Assembly: GCF_000521215.1 (NCBI RefSeq)
Contig: NZ_KI928916.1
Coordinates: forward strand, 95,375 to 159,374
Length of the DNA: 64,000 nt
Source of the DNA: Labrenzia sp. DG1229
GTDB lineage: Bacteria; Pseudomonadota; Alphaproteobacteria; Rhizobiales; Stappiaceae
Direction: 5' to 3'
Part shown: positions 45,480 through 54,039 of the stretch, piece after piece
Layout: every line of letters begins with the position of its first letter
Position numbering within the stretch: the stretch's first letter is position 1
The notes under the pieces: generated by a model
What the model was told of the DNA's origin: nothing
Databases searched by the model: none
The model's input: the letters and a program-made list of their open reading frames with translations, nothing else
Translations under genes and position numbers: made by a program

Positions 45480-46496
45480 TCAGCCTTCGTATGTTTCGAC
45501 GTAGCTTCCGTCGACCAGTGTGTCGAGCGTGATGTCCATGCCGACCAGGTCTTCGGCCTGGAACCACTCCAGCTGGTCGCGCAGGGACGCAATGTTCAGC
45601 TTGGAACCTTCGTTTATCCGCATCGTGCCGTTGATGATGGACGGCGCTGCCTTTTCGCGCGGACGGTCGGTGTAGACGTATTTGTGGATCAGATCGACCA
45701 TCTCGTTCACGCCGGCATCGCCACCGGCCTTGTCGATCATGGTCGAGTTGTAGTCGCTGACACCCTTGCCGAACCCGGTCAGGAAGTCTTTGGTCTGGTC
45801 GCGCTCGTCGGCGGCATTCTTTGCCGAGGTGAAGACCGTCGTCACCTGGTAGCCGGGAAGGTAGTCCGAGATATTTCCGATAATGTGAACGGCACCTGAT
45901 CCGGCCAGCGGCTTGGCAATATGCGGCACGATCGACCAGGCATCAATCTGCCCGGATTTGAGTGCCCCGATGATTGCGCCAACCTTTTGCAGCGGCTTGA
46001 AGGACATCTCGACGCCCTCGGCCTCGGCGACTTTCGAGCCCATGTAGTGGAAGGACGATCCAGCCGTGGACATGCCGAACGTTTTGCCACCGAGCTGCGA
46101 AGGTGACGTCAGGCCAGCCTTGAATGCTGCATCCGACGCCAGGATTTTCTGGCCATCAATGCCCTTTTCTTCGCTGAGCGCACCGCCGATCACCTTGATT
46201 GCGCCCTTGTCGGCGAGCGAAACCAGGCCGCCGGACACGGCAGTTACCGCATAGTCGACATCGCCGGACGCGATCGCCACGGCCATCGGCTGCGCTGCCT
46301 GAAAGAATTTCAACTCGACATCAAGGCCCGCATCATTGAAGTATCCGCGTTCAAGTGCAATGAAACTGCCTGAATGGGAAGTGAAGCGCAGCGCGCCCAC
46401 CACGATCTTCCTGTTCAGCGCAATGGCCGGTGCGGCCAGGCTCGTCACGGCAGCTGCCCCCATCAGGCCAAGGGTCTGGCGTCTGTTGAATTTCAT
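45480..46496 (-). CDS. ABC transporter substrate-binding protein (NMT1/TauA-like)
   Basis: A 338-residue periplasmic protein with a Tat-type signal (NRRQTLGLMGAAAVTSLAAPA). The mature part has ALRFTSHSGSFIALERGYF, DVELKFFQAAQPMAVAIASG, DVDYAVTAVSGGLVSLADKG and KTFGMSTAGSSFHYMGSKV, the pattern of the ThiY/SsuA/TauA family. GGGAGG precedes ATG 46496. The gene lies 17 bp after the GntR regulator. The ligand is not deducible; the neighbouring flavin monooxygenase operon suggests a heterocyclic or sulfonated compound. Confidence 0.88.
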   Translation of the reverse strand: MKFNRRQTLGLMGAAAVTSLAAPAIALNRKIVVGALRFTSHSGSFIALERGYFNDAGLDVELKFFQAAQPMAVAIASGDVDYAVTAVSGGLVSLADKGAIKVIGGALSEEKGIDGQKILASDAAFKAGLTSPSQLGGKTFGMSTAGSSFHYMGSKVAEAEGVEMSFKPLQKVGAIIGALKSGQIDAWSIVPHIAKPLAGSGAVHIIGNISDYLPGYQVTTVFTSAKNAADERDQTKDFLTGFGKGVSDYNSTMIDKAGGDAGVNEMVDLIHKYVYTDRPREKAAPSIINGTMRINEGSKLNIASLRDQLEWFQAEDLVGMDITLDTLVDGSYVETYEG

Positions 46497-46513
46497 CTTT
46501 CAATCCTCCCGTT

Positions 46514-47203
46514 TCATTGCGTTCTTGCTGTTGTCTTGCCTGCACCGAGATCGGCGCGAATGTCTTCTTCAAGCAGCGCGAGTGCACTCACCTCGTCCCG
46601 GCTGAGAACGGCTCTTTGAAGCCTCTCCAACCGGTCTGCTCGTTCCAGAAAGTCGATCCGGCCTTCACGCAAGAGCGCAAGACGGAACCGGCGCGACTGA
46701 TTGTAGAATTTTCCGGCGATCTGGATGAGCCGGCGCGAACCACAAGCGGCCAAAAGTGTTTCCGATGCTGCGCGGCAGGCTTCGTCCCATTCCAGCGCGG
46801 TGATATCCTCGGGTTGCGCGACGACGGCTGCTTCCGCGCGGCTGAGCGCATGAAAGGCGGCAACTACTCTGGATTCCCATGCGACATCCCCGCGTTCCAT
46901 CGCCCGCGACAGACCAAGCTTCTCGGTCTGGATCCGCATCAGCAGAATGTCTTCCAGATCTTCCTGCGTCGCGGACATTACTCGAAACCCGCGCTGGCTG
47001 GTCGCCTCGACCAGACCTTCCGCCGACAGCATCCGCAACGTCTCGCGCATGGAATGGTTGGACCCGCCATAGGCTTGGCGGAGCGCTTCGATTTTCAGCT
47101 TTTCGTTCGGGGGAAGAACACCGAAAGAGATGTCGCGGCGGATCGCCGAGGCGAGCATGGCCACAACCGTCTCGTCATCACTATTGCGTCCACCAAAAAG
47201 CAT
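46514..47203 (-). CDS. GntR/FadR-type (FCD domain) transcriptional regulator
   Basis: A 229-residue regulator with an N-terminal winged helix (LASAIRRDISFGVLPPNEKLKIEALRQAYGGSNHSMRETLRMLSAEG, seen as LPPNEKLKIEALRQAYGG and MRETLRMLSAEGLVE) and a C-terminal helical FCD domain (LMRIQTEKLGLSRAMERGD; EWDEACRAASETLLAACG; FLERADRLERL). FCD regulators usually sense organic acids. It is the first gene of the transporter operon and probably controls it. The 172 bp upstream separate it from the aldehyde dehydrogenase gene. Confidence 0.88.
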   Translation of the reverse strand: MLFGGRNSDDETVVAMLASAIRRDISFGVLPPNEKLKIEALRQAYGGSNHSMRETLRMLSAEGLVEATSQRGFRVMSATQEDLEDILLMRIQTEKLGLSRAMERGDVAWESRVVAAFHALSRAEAAVVAQPEDITALEWDEACRAASETLLAACGSRRLIQIAGKFYNQSRRFRLALLREGRIDFLERADRLERLQRAVLSRDEVSALALLEEDIRADLGAGKTTARTQ

Positions 47204-47375
47204 TCTGTGCCTTAATTACGAAAAAGTTGGATATTTTTTCGATAATCGACAAAACTCTGTCAAGTGCAACACCACATGACACCGGCACTATCTGGATTGC
47301 AAATTAAGCTTTCGACAGATTGTTTGGGGATCGTGCCGCCCTTCGCGCTCATGACACGAACAGCGACGGATGATA

Positions 47376-48848
47376 TCAGCGCATCACGAACGGATTGCTC
47401 ATGGGTGCTTCAGACATGTTGATCCAGGTCGTTTTGGTCCGTGTGTAATCCAGGATCGCCTCTAGCCCCGCTTCTCTGCCATATCCGGACTGGTTGAACC
47501 CACCGAAGGGAGCGATCGGGGAAACGGCACGATAGGTATTCACCCAGCAGATCCCGGCCCTCAGCCGAGAAGATACGCGGTGGGCCCGCGCCACATTCTG
47601 TGTGAAGACACCCGATCCAAGGCCATATGGCGTATCATTTGCCAGTGCAATTGCCTCTTCTTCGGTGTCGAAAGGCAGGAGTGACATGACGGGACCGAAC
47701 ATCTCGACCTGAAGTGTCTCGGTCTCGGGCGTTTTGCATTCCACAAGCGTCGGAGCCATGTAGTTGCCAGGCCGATCAAGCGGCGCACCACCGAACCGTA
47801 TCCGGGCCCCTTGCGATTTGGCGGCCTCGAGGGTCGCCCCGATCTTTTCAACCTGTGCGCGGGTGCAAAGCGGTCCGACATGGGTCGACGCCGCAAGTGG
47901 ATCGCCGACGACAATGCCTTCCGACTTCTCGGCTATTCGTCTTGCCAGTTCTTCGAAAACCGGTCTTTGAACCAGTCCGCGGGTGCCGGCGACACAGCTC
48001 TGTCCGGACGCACCGAAATTGCCGGCGATCAAACCATTGGCGGCCCCTTCAAGATCCGCATCCTCAAACACAAGAATGGGAGACTTGCCGCCGAGCTCGA
48101 GCGTGGTGACCGCAAAATTTTCCGCAGAATTGCGTACAACGTGCCGTGCGGTTTCTGGGCCGCCGGTGAAAGCTACCCTGTCGACATCCTTGTGCCGTGT
48201 CAGCGGAATGGCGCAATTTTCCGCGTCCCCCGTGATCACCGAAACGACGCCGGCCGGGAAACCGGCTTCTTCGATCAGCCGCGCAAATTCCAGCATTGGC
48301 GCCGGAGCGATTTCGGAGGCTTTCAACACCACGCAACATCCGGCTGCCAGAGCCGGTCCGAGCTTGGTTGCCGTCAAAAACATCTGGGCATTCCAGGGAA
48401 CGATCGCAGCAACGACACCGATAGGTTCGCGCCGTGTGAACACATGCATGTCAGGCTTGTCGATCGGAAGAACCTGGCCTTCGATCTTGTCTGCAAGGCC
48501 TGCGTAGTAGCGGTAGTAGTCACCGACGTATTTTGTCTGGCTGGCGGTTTCGGCGAGCAACTTGCCGCTGTCGGTGGTTTCGATTTCACCGATGTGAGCA
48601 GCACGTTCCTCGATCAGTTCCGCCAACCGGTAGAGCAGCTTGCCGCGCGCCGTCTGGGTCATGTCCCGCCATGCGGGATCATCCAGCGTTCGCTTGGCGG
48701 CGGCAACAGCCCGATCGACATCCTCAGCTGCTGCGCAGGCAAATGTCGCCCAGTCCTGCCCTGTTGCCGGGTTTTGCGACGACATCACCTGTCCGGTACG
48801 TCCATCCGTCCAGCTGCCGTCGATGAAAAGCTGATAATGCTGCATCAT
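47376..48848 (-). CDS. Aldehyde dehydrogenase, NAD(P)-dependent
   Basis: A 490-residue ALDH-superfamily enzyme. IVPWNAQMFLTATKLGPALAAG (FVPWN-type), TLELGGKSPILVFEDADLEG with the general-base glutamate, FGASGQSCVAGTRGLVQ with the nucleophilic cysteine, and MFGPVMSLLPFDTEEEAIALAN are all present. It resembles hydroxymuconic-semialdehyde/betaine-aldehyde type members. As last gene of the DUF1185-hydrolase-reductase-monooxygenase operon it may oxidise an aldehyde or malonic-semialdehyde-type product of ring cleavage. Confidence 0.92.
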   Translation of the reverse strand: MMQHYQLFIDGSWTDGRTGQVMSSQNPATGQDWATFACAAAEDVDRAVAAAKRTLDDPAWRDMTQTARGKLLYRLAELIEERAAHIGEIETTDSGKLLAETASQTKYVGDYYRYYAGLADKIEGQVLPIDKPDMHVFTRREPIGVVAAIVPWNAQMFLTATKLGPALAAGCCVVLKASEIAPAPMLEFARLIEEAGFPAGVVSVITGDAENCAIPLTRHKDVDRVAFTGGPETARHVVRNSAENFAVTTLELGGKSPILVFEDADLEGAANGLIAGNFGASGQSCVAGTRGLVQRPVFEELARRIAEKSEGIVVGDPLAASTHVGPLCTRAQVEKIGATLEAAKSQGARIRFGGAPLDRPGNYMAPTLVECKTPETETLQVEMFGPVMSLLPFDTEEEAIALANDTPYGLGSGVFTQNVARAHRVSSRLRAGICWVNTYRAVSPIAPFGGFNQSGYGREAGLEAILDYTRTKTTWINMSEAPMSNPFVMR

Positions 48849-48854
48849 GTCCTC

Positions 48855-49889
48855 TCAGCCGAACGCCGGCATTACATCGTCGATGAAGCGGCTGAGCGAC
48901 GCGCGCTTGCGCTCCGCGCTCATGCCGCTGTCGATCCAGAACGAAAACTCGTCATAGCCGAGGTCCTCGTAGCGCTTGATCCGGTCGATGACCTCACTCG
49001 CCGTTCCGATCGTCAGGTCCCTGGCAAGGTTCTCCGGCGCCATCATCTGGTTCGCCGCCATTTCCTCATTCGAAAGCTCGGCGATCAGGCCTTGCGACAC
49101 CGGGCGCTTGTTTTGGAACCATGCGCCAAAGTAACAGTAAAAACGAGAGAGTTCCTGCGTTGCTCTGAGAACATCATCGCTGTCGGAGCCGACATAGGTG
49201 TGATGCAGCAGCATGATTTTGGGCCTTGGCCCATCCCAGGATGCGCAGGCGTCGTTGAACCGGCCCATCAGCGTTTCCACTTCATCATGCCCCTGCCATA
49301 GTGGCGTGACCTGGATATTGAAGCCGTTGTGAACACCGAATTCGTGACTGTTCGGATCCCGCGCGGCAATCCAGATCGGAGGTCCGTTTTCCTGAACGGG
49401 TTTCGGTGATGAGGTGCTTGCGGGAAAATTGAAGAACTCTCCCTCGTGAGCGTGATCGCCTTGCCAGAGCTTTCTTAGAAGTGGTGTCGTCTCGCGCATC
49501 CTCTGGCCGGCCTCCCAGGCATCCATTCCCGGCATCATCCGCTCGTATTCGTAGGAATAGGCGCCCCTGGCAATTCCAAGTTCGATCCGGCCGCCCGTCA
49601 TCAGGTCGGCCGCGGCCGCTTCGCCGGCCAGTTTGATCGGATGCCAGAACGGAGCGACGATCGTGCCGGTTCCCAGCCGCACATTTTTTGTGTGGTGCGC
49701 GAGGTCGACCAGCGACAGGAACGGGTTGGGGGCTATGGTGAATTCCATGCCGTGATGTTCACCGGTCCAGATCGCGCGCATGCCGCCATCGTCGGCCGTC
49801 CTGCAGAGCGCCAGAAAATCCTCATAGAGCTTCGCGTGCGGCTCGTCCGGTGACAACCTTTCCATGTGAGCAAAAAGGGAAAATTCCAT
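48855..49889 (-). CDS. Luciferase-like (LLM) flavin-dependent monooxygenase
   Basis: A 344-residue TIM-barrel flavin enzyme: MEFSLFAHMERLSPDEPHAK, AIWTGEHHGMEFTIAPNPFL, RLGTGTIVAPFWHPIKLAGE and GGRIELGIARGAYSYEYERM are typical of bacterial luciferase-type monooxygenases. It needs reduced FMN, supplied presumably by the flavin reductase encoded immediately upstream (3 bp gap). Known relatives cleave C-S, C-N or ring amide bonds (SsuD, RutA). The substrate is unknown. Confidence 0.9.
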   Translation of the reverse strand: MEFSLFAHMERLSPDEPHAKLYEDFLALCRTADDGGMRAIWTGEHHGMEFTIAPNPFLSLVDLAHHTKNVRLGTGTIVAPFWHPIKLAGEAAAADLMTGGRIELGIARGAYSYEYERMMPGMDAWEAGQRMRETTPLLRKLWQGDHAHEGEFFNFPASTSSPKPVQENGPPIWIAARDPNSHEFGVHNGFNIQVTPLWQGHDEVETLMGRFNDACASWDGPRPKIMLLHHTYVGSDSDDVLRATQELSRFYCYFGAWFQNKRPVSQGLIAELSNEEMAANQMMAPENLARDLTIGTASEVIDRIKRYEDLGYDEFSFWIDSGMSAERKRASLSRFIDDVMPAFG

Positions 49890-49891
49890 GG

Positions 49892-50815
49892 TCAGGCCTT
49901 TTCATTCAGCCGGTGGGTCTCTCCTGAGACCAGATCACCGAGATAGAGATTGAAATTGCGTGTCCGGGCCTCCTCCGCAAACCGTTGCAACATACGTGCG
50001 GTCGCGGGCGAACTGTATGTGAGGCCGGCAAGCTCGGAAAACGGAATGCGTTCATACTCGCTGACCGGATTCACGGAAGTCGCTTTGCCAAGCAGGTAGG
50101 CAAAATGGACTTCCTTCGACCGGTCGTCGAAGACAGAAAAAACCGGTCCAAGTTCAACATCGGTTCCCAGGTGGCTCAGCTCTTCTTTCAGGCACTCCCT
50201 CAGGGCGGTCCGGTCAGGCGCAACGCATTCGGGCAGCCGGTAGCCATCCGGCGATGGCTTCAGCAGAACGCCTCCTTCAACCTCGATGAGCGCGCCGCAG
50301 ATATTCTTTCTGGCACCGGGATCACGAGCCTGATGTTCCAGGCCGAGACTGAAGAATTGCCCCCCAGAATATCCAAGGCCTCGCCCTTCACCCTGCCGGA
50401 ATTCGGTAACTTCACCAATAAGAACAATATGATCACCGGCCGGTATGACTTGATGGGTCCTGCAGGAAAACGCCGCAATCGCACCGTCGATCACCGGCAC
50501 CCCGTGTGAGTTTGATGTATGAGCCACACGTGCGAACCGGTCGCCCTTGTAGCCGGCAAAGGTGTTGGCAACATCTTCCTGGCCTTCGCTCAGAACGCTG
50601 ACCGAGAAATTCCTGCATGCGGAAAACACATTGAAGCTCGACAGGAACTTGCCCGGGCACACCAGCAATAGAGGCGGGTTAAGGGAAACCGAGGAAAAGG
50701 AGTTCGCAGTAAAGCCGACAGGATTGCCATCTCCATCCAGCCCCGTCACCACGGTGACACCGGTCATGAACCGCCCGAAGGCATCCCGCAGGTCACGCGG
50801 ATCGATTGCACTCAT
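49892..50815 (-). CDS. Flavin reductase fused to a Nudix-like domain
   Basis: A 307-residue two-part protein. Residues 1-165 form an HpaC/RutF-type flavin reductase (LRDAFGRFMTGVTVVTGLDG, GFTANSFSSVSLNPPLLLVC, FAGYKGDRFARV, GGQFFSLGL). Residues 180-300 (ICGALIEVEGGVLLKPSPDG ... TALRECLKEELSHLGTDVEL) look like a Nudix fold with a degenerate REx5EExG box. ATG 50815 overlaps the upstream hydrolase stop as ATGA. The first half would supply FMNH2 to the LLM monooxygenase; the tail may bind or hydrolyse a nucleotide such as FAD. Confidence 0.85.
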   Translation of the reverse strand: MSAIDPRDLRDAFGRFMTGVTVVTGLDGDGNPVGFTANSFSSVSLNPPLLLVCPGKFLSSFNVFSACRNFSVSVLSEGQEDVANTFAGYKGDRFARVAHTSNSHGVPVIDGAIAAFSCRTHQVIPAGDHIVLIGEVTEFRQGEGRGLGYSGGQFFSLGLEHQARDPGARKNICGALIEVEGGVLLKPSPDGYRLPECVAPDRTALRECLKEELSHLGTDVELGPVFSVFDDRSKEVHFAYLLGKATSVNPVSEYERIPFSELAGLTYSSPATARMLQRFAEEARTRNFNLYLGDLVSGETHRLNEKA

Positions 50816-51591
50816 GATTGGCATCCTTCTGCGAAATCAATCAAGGCGCTGTTCACTTCCGACGGGTGGGTCATCGGCATCATGTGGGCAGCCGTCTCGA
50901 CAATCCGCGCCGTACCATCGGGAGCAAGACCGGCCATGGCGCGGCTCATCGCCGGAGTGGAATTCGGCTCGCGGCCACCCGTCATGAAAAGAGCCGGGCA
51001 TTGCAACGCTTTCAGCATCGCGTCGCCTGGACCGTTCTCATCGGAAAAGACAGAATAGGCGGTGCGGTACCCACCCGGGTTCACATCGGAAAGCCAGGCA
51101 TGGCAGGCATTGCGTTCCGGGCACTGCGCCTCGCCGAACCAGCGGGAGAGCGTGGCAGACGGATCGGAAACACTGACGCCATCGAGACCCGCAGCGCGTG
51201 CGCGCACCGCAGCCTGCGCTGCTCCGCTTCGCATGTAGATTGCGTTCAGGGCGGCAACGCCTTGAACCTGCCCCGGATATCGCGAGGCCAAATCCAGCGC
51301 GATCATGGCGCCCATCGAATGTCCAACAACAACAGCCGGCCGGTCCAGCAAGCTGGCGATCCGGTCGCCATAAGCCTGCAATGCCGGCTCGCCTGGCAGT
51401 TCTGCGCTGCCGCAATGTCCGGGCAGGTCCGGAGCCAGTATTTCGAAACGTTGGGACAACGCGGCAATTTGCGCGTTCCAGGCCTCTGCCCGAAGGCCGA
51501 CACCATGGATCAGCAGAACGCGAGGTCCTGACCCCGCCGATACAAGCGCAAGACCGCCCGTCTCAGACCGCTGCCGGGTTGTCCACATCAT
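50812..51591 (-). CDS. Alpha/beta hydrolase (RutD/carboxylesterase-like)
   Basis: A 259-residue serine hydrolase with PRVLLIHGVGLRAEAWNAQI (oxyanion loop), LAPDLPGHCGSAELPGE, nucleophile elbow VVGHSMGAMIALDLA and a C-terminal catalytic histidine in ETAAHMMPMTHPSEV. ATG 51591 overlaps the end of the DUF1185 gene by 29 bases and is chosen because everything upstream lies inside that gene. In the operon it could hydrolyse an ester, amide or carbamate intermediate, as RutD is proposed to do in pyrimidine breakdown. Confidence 0.87.
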   Translation of the reverse strand: MMWTTRQRSETGGLALVSAGSGPRVLLIHGVGLRAEAWNAQIAALSQRFEILAPDLPGHCGSAELPGEPALQAYGDRIASLLDRPAVVVGHSMGAMIALDLASRYPGQVQGVAALNAIYMRSGAAQAAVRARAAGLDGVSVSDPSATLSRWFGEAQCPERNACHAWLSDVNPGGYRTAYSVFSDENGPGDAMLKALQCPALFMTGGREPNSTPAMSRAMAGLAPDGTARIVETAAHMMPMTHPSEVNSALIDFAEGCQS

Positions 51592-52162
51592 GGCCCATCT
51601 CTTTGAGGTCCTGATACCTGTCGCCAATTCGGTGAAACGGCCGGCCGGTGGTCGCGCCACCAAGCACGACGACAATCTCGTCAGCACGCGGAGCGTCGGA
51701 AATTGCGAATTGTATGGTCAGATAGTGAGACCTACGGCCGGCATCGTTCTTGTCTATCAACGGAACCATGATCGGCGCGTTAGCCGGGCCGCGCGTGTTG
51801 GTGAATGCCAGATATGACTTTGCCCCGACTGCTTGCCGGTAGTGGTTGCCGAAGCGCAGCGTATGGATCAGGCCGGATGCGTGCTCCACCTCTCCATCGA
51901 GCCCGACGACCGCGGCCTTGCCATAGGCCTCGATAGCATCTCCGCTTCCGGCCAGTTTGATCATCCGTTCCGTCATCAGGCTGCCAAGCACCGGCCCATA
52001 GGCCTGGATTTCCGGGGTCAGGTCCTCGACAAACCGTCCGGCCCAGGGGTTGCGGACCACAGCCGCCACCGCAAACATGCGCCAGGGCGTCTCCGCTTTT
52101 TTGAAGCCTTCGGTCAGCACTTCCTCGTCAAAGGTCACTATTTTCCTGATGTCAGGATCCAT
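51563..52162 (-). CDS. DUF1185 (amino-acid-synthesis-family) protein
   Basis: A 199-residue protein matching DUF1185: MDPDIRKIVTFDEEVLTEGF, VAAVVRNPWAGRFVEDLTPE, AYGKAAVVGLDGEVEHASGL, RFGNHYRQAVGAKSYLAFTN and DEIVVVLGGATTGRPFHRIG. Structures of the family show a chorismate-mutase-like fold, but no reaction is established. It is the first gene of the operon, with GGAGG upstream, and divergent from a LysR regulator. Its fold is related to that of Rid/RutC proteins, which makes its place beside RutA-, RutF- and RutD-like genes notable. Confidence 0.87.
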   Translation of the reverse strand: MDPDIRKIVTFDEEVLTEGFKKAETPWRMFAVAAVVRNPWAGRFVEDLTPEIQAYGPVLGSLMTERMIKLAGSGDAIEAYGKAAVVGLDGEVEHASGLIHTLRFGNHYRQAVGAKSYLAFTNTRGPANAPIMVPLIDKNDAGRRSHYLTIQFAISDAPRADEIVVVLGGATTGRPFHRIGDRYQDLKEMGHDVDNPAAV

Positions 52163-52250
52163 TCCCGTCCTCCGTTTGCCCCTCCAGGCTGATCAAACCA
52201 CTATCGAACGCCTTGACATTTGGAACAAACGAATGATTTTCAGCCTTAGG

Positions 52251-52267
52251 TATTAGTGTAGCTAATA
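52251..52267. promoter_or_regulatory. Inverted repeat, probable LysR-type operator
   Basis: TATTAG-TGTAG-CTAATA, perfect 6-bp arms with a T-N-A form typical of LysR sites, 12 bp upstream of the LysR gene start and 84 bp from the divergent operon start. Position fits autoregulation plus operon control. Confidence 0.5.
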
Positions 52268-52279
52268 GGTAACTTGATC

Positions 52280-53194
52280 ATGGCACGCACACTGCCACCC
52301 TTGAACTGGTTTCGCGCGTTCGAATCTGCCGCCAGAAACCTGAGCTTTACCGCAGCGGCGGACGAAATCGGCATGACGCAGTCCGCGGTCAGCCAGCAAG
52401 TCAAATCTCTGGAAGTTCGTCTTGGTGTCCTGCTTTTCGAACGCAAGGCGCGCGGTCTTGCCCTCACAGATCATGGTCGCCGACTGCTCCCGCAGGTGGA
52501 TACCGCACTGGCAACATTGACCAGCGCGACCGGTGCCTTCGTGGCTGACCAGACTTCTGACCTGCTCACGGTTTCCGCATCAATCAGCGTCATCCAGTGG
52601 GTCATCGCCCCGATGCTCCCGGAATTCACAAAAAACCACCCTGATATCGTGCTTCGGTTGATCGGTGCAGTGTGGCCAGACGAATTCACGCAGACGGCTG
52701 CTGACGTCGAAATTCGCTTCGGGTCCCGAAAACAGGCAGGGTTCGACGCCGAACTGCTGGGGTCCGATCGACTGATTGCCCTGAAAGCCCCCAATCTGAA
52801 GGGTAAGATCGAAAACCTCCCGCTGATCGATGCCGTCGGAACGTCGGACGGCTGGAAAACTTGGGCGCAGGCAGCTGATGTCGCGCCGTTGTCGCCTTCC
52901 TTGTTTGTGGATTCCTACGGACCCGCCCTGCAGATGGCAATTTACGGCAATGGTGCATGTCTCGTTCACAAACTCCTTGCGACCGCACCGATGCAGCAAG
53001 GCCTGATTGAACGGGCTCATCAGGTCTCGATCGCGGCTAATGAGAGTTTTTTCCTCTCGGTAAAATCGAAAACGAAAGCCGCCCTCGCCTTCAGGGACTG
53101 GATTGTTGCATCTGTGAGCGGTGATGATGCGTCCGGCCGTTCACGGGAGCAGGCTGGACTTCAACCGGGCGACTTTTGCGATCTCCCCGGTTGA
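52280..53194 (+). CDS. LysR-family regulator (GcvA-like)
   Basis: A 304-residue LTTR. The N-terminal HTH is LPPLNWFRAFESAARNLSFT ... AADEIGMTQSAVSQQVKSLE, followed by RLGVLLFERKARGLALTDHG. The ligand domain shows ISVIQWVIAPMLPEFTKNHP and ends KSKTKAALAFRDWIVA. The group resembles GcvA/AmpR-like LTTRs. ATG 52280 is chosen (TTG two codons earlier also possible). It is divergent from the DUF1185-LLM operon and probably activates it. Confidence 0.9.
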   Translation: MARTLPPLNWFRAFESAARNLSFTAAADEIGMTQSAVSQQVKSLEVRLGVLLFERKARGLALTDHGRRLLPQVDTALATLTSATGAFVADQTSDLLTVSASISVIQWVIAPMLPEFTKNHPDIVLRLIGAVWPDEFTQTAADVEIRFGSRKQAGFDAELLGSDRLIALKAPNLKGKIENLPLIDAVGTSDGWKTWAQAADVAPLSPSLFVDSYGPALQMAIYGNGACLVHKLLATAPMQQGLIERAHQVSIAANESFFLSVKSKTKAALAFRDWIVASVSGDDASGRSREQAGLQPGDFCDLPG

Positions 53195-53211
53195 AGGAAA
53201 CCTACCGAAAG

Positions 53212-53595
53212 TCAGACCGCCGTTTTGAGCCGGCAAGCCAGGCTTTGCAATATCACGCGGTTCCTGCTTGTGACCGTACTCCGCTTCCAGCCGTATTTCT
53301 CGCATGTCCTGCTGAATTTTCCGCCACCGGCCTTGCACATAACCTCAAACTGCAGCGCCCGGCGACTGTCGGGGTCTTCAATCAGAGAAAACCAGGTCAG
53401 GGCTTCCTCTGCGCGCGATATCTGATGTGGCGGAAACGTTTTCTGCCGCCGCGCAATCTTTCTCCGGTAATCCGGCCAGGCGGAAAGAATGGACTTGGGA
53501 CCATCCCCCTTGCCCGTTACGGCGACCACTTCCACAGCCTCGATCAGACGCTCCAGAACCTGATCAGGAACCTCGGATTGTTTGGCCTCACACAT
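53212..53595 (-). CDS. Phage-type DUF6362-like protein
   Basis: A 127-residue protein with VLERLIEAVEVVAV, KSILSAWPDYRRKIARR, ISRAEEALTWFSLIEDPDSR, LQFEVMCKAGG and a C-terminal HTH-like part (FSRTCEKYGWKRSTVTSRNR). This layout is that of small phage or genomic-island proteins (DUF6362) found near lysogeny and late-regulation genes. It probably binds DNA. It is the last gene of the minus-strand island segment. Confidence 0.65.
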   Translation of the reverse strand: MCEAKQSEVPDQVLERLIEAVEVVAVTGKGDGPKSILSAWPDYRRKIARRQKTFPPHQISRAEEALTWFSLIEDPDSRRALQFEVMCKAGGGKFSRTCEKYGWKRSTVTSRNRVILQSLACRLKTAV

Positions 53596-53712
53596 GTCGA
53601 CGATCCTTTCTGCAAGCTGGAATTCATTGAAACCCGGAAGTTGAGCTCTATTCCAACCTGAAGATCGTCATTCGTGCCGGATATCCGGCCGTTCGATATC
53701 GGCCTGCCGTCG

Positions 53713-53877
53713 CTAGTCTGCGTTCGATTCCCGAGCCTTCTGATACCCCTGTTCCCAGCATTCGAAATAGTCGGCCTGACGCGGATAGGGGTTGTCGGTC
53801 TGCGACTTGCCCTTCTGGTATGCCTCCACGCCACGTTCGAAGGCATGGACCTGCGCTTTTGTATGATACGTTTTCAT
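53713..53877 (-). CDS. Ribosome modulation factor (RMF)-like small protein
   Basis: A 54-residue protein whose core AFERGVEAYQKGKSQTDNPY ... FECWEQGYQKA keeps the RMF pattern (A-x2-x-G-x2-A-x3-G, NPY, F-x2-W-x2-GY). RMF dimerises ribosomes into inactive 100S particles in enterobacteria. ATG 53877 preceded by GTGGGG is preferred to an in-frame codon at 53946. In a phage-derived island it could modulate host translation or packing of DNA-binding proteins. Small size leaves some doubt. Confidence 0.65.
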   Translation of the reverse strand: MKTYHTKAQVHAFERGVEAYQKGKSQTDNPYPRQADYFECWEQGYQKARESNAD

Positions 53878-54039
53878 TTGCCCCACCGACGATTGCAAGG
53901 ATTTGTCCGCGGCAATCGCCCTTTGTCTCCACCGGCCACGCAGCACTCCACACCAATAGCGCGATTTTTTCCAGGCGCTCTACACAGCCACTGATTGAAG
54001 AAGAAAATGTAGCCAACTTTCCCTGTATGACAACCATCC

